A stretch of 64,000 bases of DNA from NCBI GenBank assembly GCA_023159155.1, contig JAJNNX010000036.1, forward strand, positions 62,001 to 126,000, in the 5' to 3' direction. The DNA comes from Ustulina deusta. Its lineage: Eukaryota > Ascomycota > Sordariomycetes > Xylariales > Xylariaceae. A program made the translations under genes and the position numbers. Of this stretch, positions 25,844 through 36,786 are shown in pieces; positions within the stretch are counted from its first letter, which is position 1, and the number at the start of each line of letters is the position of its first letter. The notes beneath the pieces are model-generated. The model did no database searches. It had not been told where the DNA came from and saw nothing but the letters and a program-made list of their open reading frames with translations.

Positions 25844-28705
25844 TCAGTCATCGTCGCCCCACCAAGGCATTGGAGAGCTTGAATGCCCAACGGCGCTCAA
25901 TCGTACCATGCTTCTCTTGCTCTTGACATGCCCGGCTTTGTGCTCGGATGGATGGCCCTGTTGCATTGCGCTCGACGGATGGAGGAAGTTTGCAGAAGCA
26001 GGACTATTTAATTTCATCGTAGGCTGTCCTGGCCGAGGTGGCAGCGGCCAGTCCGGCGGTGGCATTGGGGGCTGCGGAAATCCATCGAGACCTTCGTCAT
26101 CGAATTCGTCCGCATCTACATCCTCAATGTATTCAGGTTGGAGTTCAACTTCAGGCACGTCTTGTAGGCGATGCCCCTTCAGGGGAGAACTAAGGGAATT
26201 GGTAGGAATCGAGTCCCTTCGAGATCGGCTACTGTAGCTGCTGCTCTCCCGTCGATTACTTGCACTGGCACTTCTATGCCCCTGAACCACACCAGATGCG
26301 CTGCTGCGTCGGGATTGCGTGCGGCTGGTGCGTCGCCCATTGCTGATGAGATCTTCCCCATCACTGTCATACAGGTACTCATCACTGAAGTCTATACTCG
26401 AGTCGGTCGTGTTGATGCCATCAGTAGGCTGATTCAGGTATAAAGGAATTTGATCGTTCCGAGAATGGAACGTCGTTAAGGTCGTAGATCCAGTTTCCGA
26501 CGTTGAAGTCCTCTCAGTTGCGTCGCTCCGGCTCGCCGTGGAAGGTATGTCCACATCACGCAGCTCCTTACGTATGCCGTTCTGTCGATCTACTTCGCCA
26601 AGGTTTTCCCGAGAGCCTGTCGTGAAGAGCGAGGAGGCTCTCTTCGGCCAAGGGTTGGCGACAGGTCCCTTGCTGCTCCTTGTGGTTGACCTCTTCTCAT
26701 TCTTAAAGCTACCCCGACTCGAGCGGCTTGTTCGGCTTATTGCGTCCTCCTCGGCTTCTGAGATGACCGTCTCGCGCATCATAGCCCTCTTCTGTCGTAG
26801 CGCTGCTAACAGCATCTCTTCCTGTCTTGTGACTGCCATCAAGCGCGCATTGTGAGCTTCGCTAGAGCCATTTGCCATCGCGTGCCTTTGGAGTGATTCA
26901 CGAGACGGCACATAAAACTCTACGCTATTAGGTGAGAGGGGCGGGGTGGGCTGGTCCGAGGAATGAGAGATACGTGAGGTCGCACTACTATTCTGTCGTA
27001 GGAGGACTTTGTCTAGATGATGAGCACCTTCAGACATAGAGCCCTTGGAGGCATTTTCGACTGTTGAGGCTAATGGTACAAATGACACTGTCCTTGCGTC
27101 TTGGACACCGTAGCCTATTCGTTGAGAGGAACCTAAAGCATCAAAGGTCTCGGTGGACCTCGACGAGAGTTGGGAATCGGGAGCTAAGCGCGACAATAAA
27201 TGCGCTTGAGTTAGTGTGCTCGTAGAAGCTTGGCTGGAGCGGAAGGTGTTGTTCGATGGTGGCCGGCTACTCTGAGCCCTCAGTGCAGGCTTGACAGCAA
27301 GGTGTTCGTCTACCTGGTTGAGTGAAGGCGTGAATTTTCTTGGACCTGCGGTCCCATGCAGATAGCTTAGACTCTGCTGTGCTTTGCTTGGATTTGAATG
27401 TTCGGAGACTACGTCATAGGTAACACTTTCGCGATAAGAACTAGGTGCCGACGAGGTTGGCCCAAGAGCCTCATCATCTGAAGAATCTGATAGAGACAAT
27501 ACACTGCTTTGCAGCCGATCTGACTCCAATAAACTCTTACTTGACGGTGATGCTTTCGAGGTCCGTGTATGGCGACTTGATATGCTACCTGCATAGTCTT
27601 TTCTTGAAGCAGAATGTACCTGGAGTCCACCCGATGACTCAGCTATCGAGGGGGTTATCCGGCTGTCGTGGGAATTATTGCGCGAGTGGCTCCAATTTGT
27701 GTCTTGTCCCCGGGGTAGCGGTACAGGTAGCGGTGCAATGAGACCATGTGTGAACGGGCTGGCCGCTCTTGAGTTGTTTGAACCATGCTCCGAATGGACT
27801 GTTAAATGCCCTCGTTCATCCTCCTCTGCCAATGGCTCTGCATTTTGGAACGACATCTGCTCATAATGATGATAGAGTTGGTGTAATCCACTAGGTTCGG
27901 TGATGCCCTTGGACTGAGGAGACTGCCGCATAGTTTGTTGCTTCGTGGGGTTTCGTGGGGTTTGTTGACGGTCTTCCGTCGCAGGTGCCATGAAGGATAG
28001 TGAAGGCATAACAGCATTATTACCGAGAATCCGTTCGACGTTAGGGGCATTTCGATTCCGGTCCTTATATGCTTTCGGCCGTAAGCGCGATAGGTCAAGC
28101 CTCGCAGGCTTCTTCTTCTTCACAGTTTGCGTGCCCGCTAAGCTCCCATCCACATCTAGGAGCTCGTTGATCTTTGTCGGCAGGCCCTTGGCCATGGCCG
28201 AGTTCGATGTTTGCTGCGATATCGCGAGAGGCATTTTCGCCGAATCGTAATGGGTATCAATCGTCGATGAGGATAGTCGTCTGCCTCTAGCAGACACATT
28301 CGTTGTATTATCACGCGACTCATTTCCCCTAGTGAATGCCGAGTGCTCCGTCGCTATGACCCTCTGCCCAGAGCCATGCGCACTTCGAATCTGACGCGGG
28401 ATAATGGCAGACTCCTCTTCCCAGAGCGTTTTCCTTCCATCTTCCTGTTCGAAACCAGTGTCATGCGTGGCCTGGCTCGCACTGCTCTCGGATATTGATA
28501 TACTGATACCACCGGTGGAACCTGTCTCCCAGGACCGACCAGGATCGACTGTCAGTCTCGAAGAACCGATATTGATTCCATCTGCGCCTAGTATTCTTTG
28601 TGCTTTCGATAGAGGGCCTGAAACAGGAACGGTTGGCGCCTGTTGCTTCTTGCTAGATCGACCTGGCACAGGGAACCTGAATCTAGACTTTATCCCGCCA
28701 CCCAT
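25844..28705 (-). CDS. Large disordered Ser-rich protein of unknown function
   Basis: One uninterrupted 953-codon frame with an ATG at 28705-28703. I do not recognise a catalytic domain. The N-terminus is compact and possibly conserved (MGGGIKSRFRFPVPGRSSKK, then GPLSKAQRILGADGINIG). The bulk is rich in Ser, Thr, Arg, Gln and Asn with many short S/T-P and RxxS-like sites, so it is probably intrinsically disordered and phosphorylated. Near residue 620 a short helix-prone block (MAVTRQEEMLLAALRQKRAM) stands out as a likely conserved interaction segment. The tail is acidic then proline-rich (YIEDVDADEFDDEG, then PQPPMPPPDWPLPPRPG). No signal peptide or membrane segment. A cytoskeletal, polarity or signalling scaffold would fit but is a guess. 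The length of the open frame leaves little doubt that it is a gene. Confidence 0.85.
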   Translation of the reverse strand: MGGGIKSRFRFPVPGRSSKKQQAPTVPVSGPLSKAQRILGADGINIGSSRLTVDPGRSWETGSTGGISISISESSASQATHDTGFEQEDGRKTLWEEESAIIPRQIRSAHGSGQRVIATEHSAFTRGNESRDNTTNVSARGRRLSSSTIDTHYDSAKMPLAISQQTSNSAMAKGLPTKINELLDVDGSLAGTQTVKKKKPARLDLSRLRPKAYKDRNRNAPNVERILGNNAVMPSLSFMAPATEDRQQTPRNPTKQQTMRQSPQSKGITEPSGLHQLYHHYEQMSFQNAEPLAEEDERGHLTVHSEHGSNNSRAASPFTHGLIAPLPVPLPRGQDTNWSHSRNNSHDSRITPSIAESSGGLQVHSASRKDYAGSISSRHTRTSKASPSSKSLLESDRLQSSVLSLSDSSDDEALGPTSSAPSSYRESVTYDVVSEHSNPSKAQQSLSYLHGTAGPRKFTPSLNQVDEHLAVKPALRAQSSRPPSNNTFRSSQASTSTLTQAHLLSRLAPDSQLSSRSTETFDALGSSQRIGYGVQDARTVSFVPLASTVENASKGSMSEGAHHLDKVLLRQNSSATSRISHSSDQPTPPLSPNSVEFYVPSRESLQRHAMANGSSEAHNARLMAVTRQEEMLLAALRQKRAMMRETVISEAEEDAISRTSRSSRGSFKNEKRSTTRSSKGPVANPWPKRASSLFTTGSRENLGEVDRQNGIRKELRDVDIPSTASRSDATERTSTSETGSTTLTTFHSRNDQIPLYLNQPTDGINTTDSSIDFSDEYLYDSDGEDLISNGRRTSRTQSRRSSASGVVQGHRSASASNRRESSSYSSRSRRDSIPTNSLSSPLKGHRLQDVPEVELQPEYIEDVDADEFDDEGLDGFPQPPMPPPDWPLPPRPGQPTMKLNSPASANFLHPSSAMQQGHPSEHKAGHVKSKRSMVRLSAVGHSSSPMPWWGDDD

Positions 28706-31700
28706 TTTGAAGAACAGACCGAGACAGTAGCATGCGCTTCTCCGTGGTCAGGCACTGACCTCGTCGCCGTACTCCCCTTCCTTACTTTATTAGCGACCCA
28801 AGTTATATTCACCGAGCATCGCCTAAAGGGTGTTACGAATTGACCCGTCTAAGCGCCTATGCATTTCAAGTCTGGTTGTAATGCGCGCTTGGTTCAGCGC
28901 CGTCGCCTCAAGAGGGAATTTCGGCTAGCGATGAGACCGGTAGGGTTCACCAGATGAGGCGTAGCAGTTGATCCTCTCGGGGGCTGCTCAGTTCAAGAGA
29001 GTTGAGTTTTCAGCCGTCACAGGCATTGTATGCGTAGTCCAGCGATAGGTTTCGGTTCGGGATGGCGTTGTGACAGTCGTCCTTCCTCTCCCTAGTTACT
29101 TGCACTGACTTCAAGTATCCTATGCTAGCGGCCAACGAACCCAGTAGGCTGTAAGAAAGAAAAATGGTCAGATGCTTTCCAAAGATGAGGCCAAATATCG
29201 TCCGTCTTTTTTCTGAAGGATTTGCACCCCAGACTTCAGGGGTTGTACATAAATTCGTTTGTCTCAATATGTAGACACAGCCTCACATAAAGCCGAGCAT
29301 CAAATGTTACGAGTGAATTGGATAACTGAGCGTAGTGTAAGAAATGAAGAAATAATAAATAGAAAATACTCTTTGTAGGATTGCTAAAAGAACACGAAAA
29401 GTCAAGTCTTCTCCCTCAATATGAAAAATGGGGATCCGATCCGCACACATGCATGCAAGGAAGGGGCTATATTAGCGTGGATATGATATAACACAGGAAA
29501 GTCGGAGGTGAGTGACTTTCATTTCAAAATGGCAATGCTTGAATCCACTCTGATAGATCATGGATAATCCTGACAGCTTCACTCCCTGCAAAGGTATCGC
29601 TACACTAGACCTAACTAGGAGCTTATTCATTACACTAGAGAGCCACTACACTAGGGCTCTGCAATTTGGCACTGAGAAACCATCCCAAGACTACGCCATA
29701 GTCACCACCAGTACACTAGCCCGCTTGGAAACGCCATCCCGCTGTTCGGGAACAATTAATAGCAGCATGATTCGGCCGGGTTACTCGCCGGGTGAAGCTG
29801 GGGATGGAGGGAGTCAGGGGCATGGTGTAGTGTATGGTGGTATACCCAGTGTAGTATCAGAGATACACCTAACCCCTGAGGTTGAGCATGCTCATCCCTG
29901 TTGTAAACCCCCTGAGGAGTTTAGGACACCTACACTAGATTCCAAGAAGCTGATCGGAGTGCAAACATACGCATACAGGCCAAGGATACGGGAATTGGCA
30001 TTAAGCCAATTGCCCAGTTTCCTGGAGCCCATGTTTGTTGCGTACTGTACACTAAGTAGTTTGCATTCATGGGGCCTAACCTCCCTACCTAGTACGTGTA
30101 TGGGTGCACTAGATTATTCAGGCTCAGACGAGACATATCATTGTATCAGGTCTATATATGTATTGAAATAGAGTTCGGCAGTGATCGGTATTTGCCGTTG
30201 TCGCATCTATTTTGATGTCGCGCATGGTTCGTACGACATAGTGTACAGGAAATACATCATCCGCATAGAATGACATGCGCAGATCAGCACTACTCTCCAG
30301 TAGCGCTCACCCCTCACCATCACACGGACATTCAACGAAGTGGTAAAATTTTTTCTGGCAGTGTATTCATTCCGCTTCTAGTTCCAAAATTCTGGCACCA
30401 TTGGTATTTCTATCGATAGTTCAGCCAATAGCTGTAGATCGCACTTCAGATCCTTCCCGCGCCATGTACCCAGATGTGATGGAAACTCAACTTAGTAGCA
30501 ATACTCCGTACTATAACCAACTTTCCAAAAGCCCACTCAACGGGAAGAGAAAAAAAAATTATACTCAGGCATAGTATGGGGGTTAACTGGTTTGTTGCCT
30601 TTGAGACAAAAAAAGGATGAAGAAACTTGCACCAGTTCCATCAATGCAGTCGCGTTTCCTTACCATCAAATGTCCCGAGGTCTCGCCAGTCTAGACTCGA
30701 GGTTCAGTGAAAGTAAGTAACAATGGACCCGATATTTCTATGAGCTATAAGATTTGCTCCCGAGGAAATGAATATGGGCATCGGTTGGGAACAGAGCCAC
30801 GGTGCCTACCTAGCGAACTACTATTTTGTTGGGCTTCAATTTCTACATATATTAATGTCGTTAGCGGATGATAGATCGCAATACTTAAACATTTTTACTC
30901 TCCTAGCTTTGCGCCAAGCCGCGGAGTTAGTCACCTACAACGACCGCTGTCTGTCACATTCCGATCTAACCACGGAATTTTTGGGCTGGCCATACCGAAG
31001 CATGTAAGACACCGAACGAACAGCCATGAGTCGTGGGTGCATGAAACGAGCTACTCCGTATTTTTATTATTGGGGGTTCACCGCACACCGGTTTGTGTCG
31101 CAATTGCAACATCAATATCTGACATTATGGATAATGAATACACTCTCGATTATCGTTCTCAAACGCCCTTAACCAAGCAGAGCGACGCGGTTATTCCAGG
31201 ATACGACGTAATGCACAACAGGAGCATGGAGGACGTTAATGTCTTGCGTAGCATCAGCATGCAGTGGCGTTAGTTAGCCGACATAACATGAGCGCGTGGT
31301 ACTTTACTCGCTTGTGCGAATCTCCATGCTTCTGAGCTACCTACACCTGTACTTGATAAGCCACATCCACCCACAATGCAAAACATGACAGCAAGGCTGG
31401 AATGATTTGCGTGATACAGGTAATTTTCCTGAATGTACTCGTCTGGGACTTGATCTCCAGTGGGCATGTCAATCAACTAGTGTGCCATCTATATGAACTA
31501 TATTCAGGTTTGAGTGGCCGACGCAAGTACAATATCCCCAAATAGCCTCATGACTAACTCACTACCTAGACAGGTCCGGCAACTAACCGGTGGGTAACGG
31601 TGCGTATCTGTGCGCTCAATCAGTGCATGTTTGTATGTACAGGTATGCATGAAACCGCTTAGTGTCGTCCACTCATGTGTACTATGCGCTATGCTTATCA

Positions 31701-34644
31701 GAGCGGCATGTCTGAGCGTCCTATGATATCAGGAGAAATGGTACAACATATCAGATTCAATCTCGGGGGAAAGGGGATTCCCGAGGATTGATAGAGTGGT
31801 ACTTGGCTTATGTCATACCTAGTTCTTCAGGAAGCAATGTCATGTTCACACCTGTATGATATGTAGTATACATCTCGCATAGCCCTAGCCCACAATCACA
31901 TAGTGCAGATGTGATCTCACGGCAAAACAAATTGAGCCGTACGGGGGGGGGAGTTTTCCGATGAGCTCCCCATATCTAGATAGTCAAGGGCCAGGATTGC
32001 CTCATACAAACCCACCATTTCGATAGCATCCATGCATCCTACACTATAGTCGAAGATCATAGTCGATTCCTGCATGGTTCAAGAAAGGCTTCCTATAGCC
32101 TAGTTGCCAAGGATTTGGCCGACCGCTCTTCTGATCCAAACTTCACGGTTTCCGGTCCGATTCCCCCCGATGTCATGATAGCGTCAAACACATTGTGAGT
32201 CAAGAAATTTCAGCCTCTTGCCCAAGGCCAGATCCCCCACACCGTATGGAAGGAATATCTACCCCAAGGCTCTACGATTACCCCGCAGGCAGGAATCATC
32301 GCATGAATTTCGTCTGCGCCAGCCTACCGGATGCTTGCCTGCTGCATACTTCCGATCATGAGTTAAAGCCTGTCCCTAGTGCTGCCCCGCACGGCGAATC
32401 TTGTTTCTAGGTGGGACGAGTTGCTTCCCCTAAGGCTACGTATTCTAGTCGTCAATGCCCTAAATAAACCAACATCCCGGTAACGAGATCCCCCCCGGCT
32501 GTCTGCGGTGTCAGATTCCAATTGTAACAAGCAAGACCAGCGTGATGGCTTACCTAGGAGCTCTTAATTTCAGAAGCACGGAAGATGGTGCGCCCCCGCT
32601 CGAGTTTGAGGAGATGGACGTCCAACCTGGCTCCTTGGTTCTTGGCCCAGCAAGCGTTACATTGTGAGCCGTTCCATGGCGGAAGGGGGTAAATCAAGAA
32701 ACTCTACCCGCATTCCGCAGCTATGGGTTGCAGCCTATCAGTAGAAGCGTGAGCAACTAATTTCGGCTTTTTGCGACCACCCCCATAGTCTTCTTTCGCG
32801 AAAGTCGAACATCAGTAGCGAGAGTGATATTTCTTAAAGAGAAGACGCATGCACCGATACCAGCCGCAGGCGGCTCGCCATGGTCCCGTTGGCAGGTAGC
32901 AATAATGTGGTGCTGTGACGAGACATCCGAACCCTCACACCACATCGAAGAGAAAGTTCTTTTCTTCTCTCAGAGTTGTCCATAACTAGTGTTGAGCCTT
33001 TTCGCTCCGAAGGCAACGCACATACCGACTGGCATGACACAGCACCTCCTAAATAAATTATGAATATATATGGTCAAGGGCTAGCCATCGGAAGAGTCAA
33101 AAACCCTTCACGGAGTAACATCAATCATAACAGATCATATCATTTCTAACTCAAAACACCCAAGCCAGCATCTGATGAAAGCTAACATAGCTCATTATAC
33201 TCCCGTACAATTGTAACACATGATTTCACAATGCCCCTCTTGACTCTATGGTCTGCTATAAGAAGAAAAGCACAGGCCCTCGACGCGACTGGACCCGTCA
33301 GAACTTCAGTTATGGGGTGTAATGAATTTCTTGTTATTGCGTAAAGAGCCGAGGCTGGCTGGACTGACGATCTCTGTGTCAGGGACCAGGGTCACAGGAG
33401 GATAGAAGCTACCCCTGTGGGCTTGTACTATAGGATATGTCTATATAAAGGACTGACTTCCCCCCAAAAATTACTGGGAGAAGTGAGATCAGGAATCAAT
33501 GATATTGAGCCCTTACCCATACACTTCTACCCACTAGTGAGCTACCTGTCACCTCCCTTCACCCTGGGACATCCACCTCTGACACTCTGCTATATCAAAG
33601 CACCTTTGTTCTAGAAAGTGTGATAATATCTACGGTTATAATTCAAAGTTAAAACGACTGAAAATGAAAAGAGTTAATGGCTTACTAGGAGGTGTGAATA
33701 ATGTTTAAGTACTGGTGATCACCATCATTACGAAAACAAATCCGTCCTCCCCAGGATGACGAGGATGGCGAATCACCGCGAGACCCTGGAATTCGCCATA
33801 GTTGCTTGGAGCCTTTGGCAACAAACGAGTGAGACTTGATAATAGTGTTAGCCGAATAAGCAACTTTGAAGCTTAGCGCCTGGTCAGGAGAGAGCCGAGA
33901 TGGGTAGAGATTAGTCACTTTGAGGTAAGATGAGGGCTCTTTTATGTACATGATTACAACTCTCGAACTCCTTCTCCCCCTTCCCCCCCTCCCCGGAGTT
34001 GTGCCTTTCACCAAGTCGCAGTCTGCTTCATAATGTATTCTGGTTCACTGTAACCTGTTCGGGAAATTTGCGACTCTCTGCAGCAGGAATATATCCTTGT
34101 TCAAACCCATTGAGATTATGATTAATCCTCAAGGCTACGGAGTTTGCCTCAAGCCTGTTGCAGCAATAAAGTTATAAATATTAGTTTTTAGTCAATAATA
34201 TGCCAGTGATCTTGGGTTTTTTGTAAGACCCAGGCCACAACTATAACGTAGGAGATGGCGTGTGATATCTGTAAATTTTAATTGAGTAATGAAGCAGCAT
34301 ATATTCAATCCGGACCAATTTCCTGGAGAAAAGGTATCTTGCTAAAGTGCTTTGGTTAAAAGTACTGGAGGTAGAGAAACCAAAAGGCGCACAAAATGTT
34401 GAGACTGGGACAACTAGGGTTCTATCCTATTGTGGGTATGAAGATTGAACGATAAACAGAGTACGTTTCGCGCGGGCGATAGGATCAACGACAGAAGAAA
34501 AACACTGACTGGGGAACATATCGAAGCATAGGAGGACGCTGGGTCTCATTTCTGCTCCCATCAATGGCTCTTATTATGTCGTTTCGCCACGTTTGCAGTG
34601 GTGTATTCCATTCTACGCTGCTACATCTGAATATGTGCCTACCT
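28706..34644. other. 5.9-kb gene-poor region
   Basis: Normal base composition, no long ORF, no recognisable protein family. It holds one doubtful 203-codon ORF (29560-30171, listed separately) and, at about 33415-33615, a stretch with TATATAAAGG followed by a C-rich leader-like sequence that resembles part of a retrotransposon LTR, though no boundaries or partner copy are seen. The rest looks like decayed non-coding DNA. Confidence 0.5.
29560..30171 (+). CDS. Doubtful hypothetical ORF carrying a recurrent TACACTAG octamer
   Basis: An open frame of 203 codons from ATG to TAG in an otherwise gene-poor stretch. No family is recognised and there is no signal peptide or membrane segment. Its unusual trait is the octamer TACACTAG, exact at 29601, 29631, 29647, 29712 and 29931, with one-base variants at 30048 and 30105. 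Six of the seven fall in the same reading phase and encode Thr-Leu or Ala-Leu (ATLDL, ITLES, STLAR, PTLDS, CTLSS, GALDY). Either the ORF is real and has a repeated short motif, or the octamer is a DNA-level repeat that happens to keep the frame open. Confidence 0.25.
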   Translation: MDNPDSFTPCKGIATLDLTRSLFITLESHYTRALQFGTEKPSQDYAIVTTSTLARLETPSRCSGTINSSMIRPGYSPGEAGDGGSQGHGVVYGGIPSVVSEIHLTPEVEHAHPCCKPPEEFRTPTLDSKKLIGVQTYAYRPRIRELALSQLPSFLEPMFVAYCTLSSLHSWGLTSLPSTCMGALDYSGSDETYHCIRSIYVLK

Positions 34645-36034
34645 TTAAGCTGGGGGGAGAAAGGATGCGAAGAGAGCACCCTGAATACTTGCATACATGA
34701 TCATAAACATTACAACATTCTTGCCAGTGCCCGCTGTCTTACTGTCAGACAGTAGGTTTGCCAGCCACCAATACCAGAGTGGGTAGCCTGATGATATTCT
34801 CGTAATGATTTGAACGTGATAGGTTGTGATAGCAAGGGCTCCCAGAACGAGCTGAACCAGTGCCATAGAACGGAGAAATGATGCTAGATTTTTTGAGATT
34901 AGGGTGCTCTTCGCTTCTTCGTTCAGAAGATAAGGATTGGAGAGGAAGGTAGTCCCTGACTTCGCTAGGAGATACAACATAGGGCTGGCTAAGAAGAAGA
35001 GGGGAATGTTGGCTGGGGTCCAATAGCGTAGAAAGCCGACGTTCCTAGTGGGAATTAGCAATGCCATAGACTTATGTCATGCGTACCTACCAGTAATGCT
35101 CTTGGACGAAGGTATAAATGCTAGGAAGTCGCCTGGTGCACCACGGCCGAAGCTCAGAGTCGACTACGTCGTAACAGTAGGTTCGATATGCAACAATCTG
35201 GGGAACCACAAACCCAATCGCAATAGCGGAACCCCCAGCGATCAAAGCTAACCTTCTTCGGACGCTATTGGCGGTAGGCGGGAGTGATAGTTCACGGAAT
35301 AGCTCTACAGCAAAGAGGATTCCGTTGAGCGTTCCGTTGCTCCGAAAATTGACGGCAAAGCCGAACCATAGGCCCGATGCTACCAAGCTCACATCATGGG
35401 CAATAGTACGCTTATCGCTAAGGACTGCTTTCGCAAAGAAAAGATGGCCCGCGAAGGAGAGGAGGGCGTAGGAGCTTTCGGAGTACGGTGCTGAGAGAAA
35501 CAGACCCGCGGGCGACAGTACGTGAAGCACGGCTGCGACTAAGGAGACTCGCGAGTTTTTCCAGACAGTTAGACCGAGCTGGTATAGGACCAGAACCGAC
35601 AAAAGATGTGACACAGTGGCCACGAAGATGCCTATGCTAGATGCAAGTGTCTCAGGTTGTTGGACACCAAGACTCATGAGAACTAAGCATCCGGTCAGCC
35701 AGGAGAACCTTTTGATACGGAGTCGAGGCGTACCTTTCGCCAAAAAGGAGATGACGGTGGGTAGCCCACTTGCGAAAGCCCATTCCTGCTCAAACAAGTA
35801 GCCGCGCCGAGAAGCCTGGACAAAGTAGATGGCGTCCCACCTCGTCAGCCTCGTGGCTAGATCAAATGCCGATTCGTGGTATGTGGCTTGGTCAGGCGAC
35901 AGCAGAGTACTAGACGTATCGTATGCTGGGCTCACACCGCTACCGAGGGCAATGGCAAACAGGAATGCTTTCCAGGCGATAAATATGCAGCTCAAGGATC
36001 GAAGCGGGTGGGTGTCGTCAAAGAGAGGCATCAT
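34645..36034 (-). CDS. GPI18: GPI mannosyltransferase 2 (GPI18/PIG-V family)
   Basis: Two exons on minus, 36034-35091 and 35044-34645, split by a 46-nt intron (GTAGGT...CACTAG) in phase 2; 447 residues. I start at the first ATG (36034), just before MPLFDDTHPLRSL; the frame is open a little further up but without an ATG. Family signatures: RWDAIYFVQASRRGYLFEQE near the N-terminus (the luminal catalytic region), SPAGLFLSAPYSESSYALLS, SNGTLNGI, and after the splice HYWNVGFLRYWTPANIPLFF. Several hydrophobic helices through to YASIQGALFASFL. It adds the second (alpha-1,6-linked) mannose to the GPI precursor in the ER lumen, needed for GPI-anchored cell-wall proteins (established for the family). 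The retrotransposon block begins about 630 bp upstream of its start. Confidence 0.93.
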
Positions 36035-36663
36035 GGAGAATGAGTCATCTGCATTTGTTTTGGTTTGTGTTGTTGATGGAGTCAATCAATCAATCTCATT
36101 TCATTCCTTGGTCCCCTGAAATACCCAACCATCGCGTTCATGTAGGGGTCTGTGGCTAGTAGATATGGCTTAGCATACATACATATGTGGCTTAGTTATC
36201 TCTCACAGCTGTTATTATCATACCTACAAAGTCGAACACAGATTGCTGTATTGCTCTCCTTTGGTTAACTACCTCGATTCGGCAAAGGAGAGCTATCGCG
36301 ACAAGTAAGATTTCATGCTGGGGCGGACGAGCGATTAGAACACAAGGTTGGTGCCCAAGTAAGCACGGAAGCAAGGGCACATTTCCACTCTGTTCGCAAG
36401 CTGATGACGCAGCTAAACTCGAACTATACCTAGCACTAGAACAACCTTCACCGGCCTCAGTACGCGAAAGCACGCTTTCATACTTTTGAAGTGGCTGTCG
36501 TGCTTATGCAGGCCTGCAGCCAGGTAAACCATGTCCGGCGAGTTCCAATTCGAAATCCCCAAGTGTATACAATTGTTCTCTAGTCTAGGGGGAGGCTACG
36601 AATATTTACTTTGGTTCCTCGCCCAGAGGGACATCATATAATTGAGTGCCCTCATTGTGTGGT
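36035..36663. other. Upstream region of GPI18 up to the retrotransposon
   Basis: About 630 bp with normal base composition between the GPI18 start and the target-site duplication of the retrotransposon. It must contain the GPI18 promoter. No gene seen. Confidence 0.5.
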
Positions 36664-36668
36664 GACTC
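36664..36668 (+). other. Target-site duplication, left copy (GACTC)
   Basis: GACTC directly before the left LTR; the same five bases directly follow the right LTR at 56558-56562. Five-base duplications are typical of LTR retrotransposon integrases. Confidence 0.9.
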
Positions 36669-36786
36669 TGTCACATGACCCGCATATCCACTATAAGTAG
36701 CAGTATGTACACAGTAGCCATAGTACAGATCCTCTATTGGTTCTATAACTCTAATACACTTAGATTGATTTACTTATACTATTACA
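36669..36786 (+). repeat. Left LTR of the outer retrotransposon (118 bp)
   Basis: Begins TGTCACATGACC and ends ACTATTACA. It differs from the right LTR at 16 positions, all transitions. In its first 45 or so bases this copy keeps C/G where the right copy has T/A; after that it is this copy that carries the T. Confidence 0.92.
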
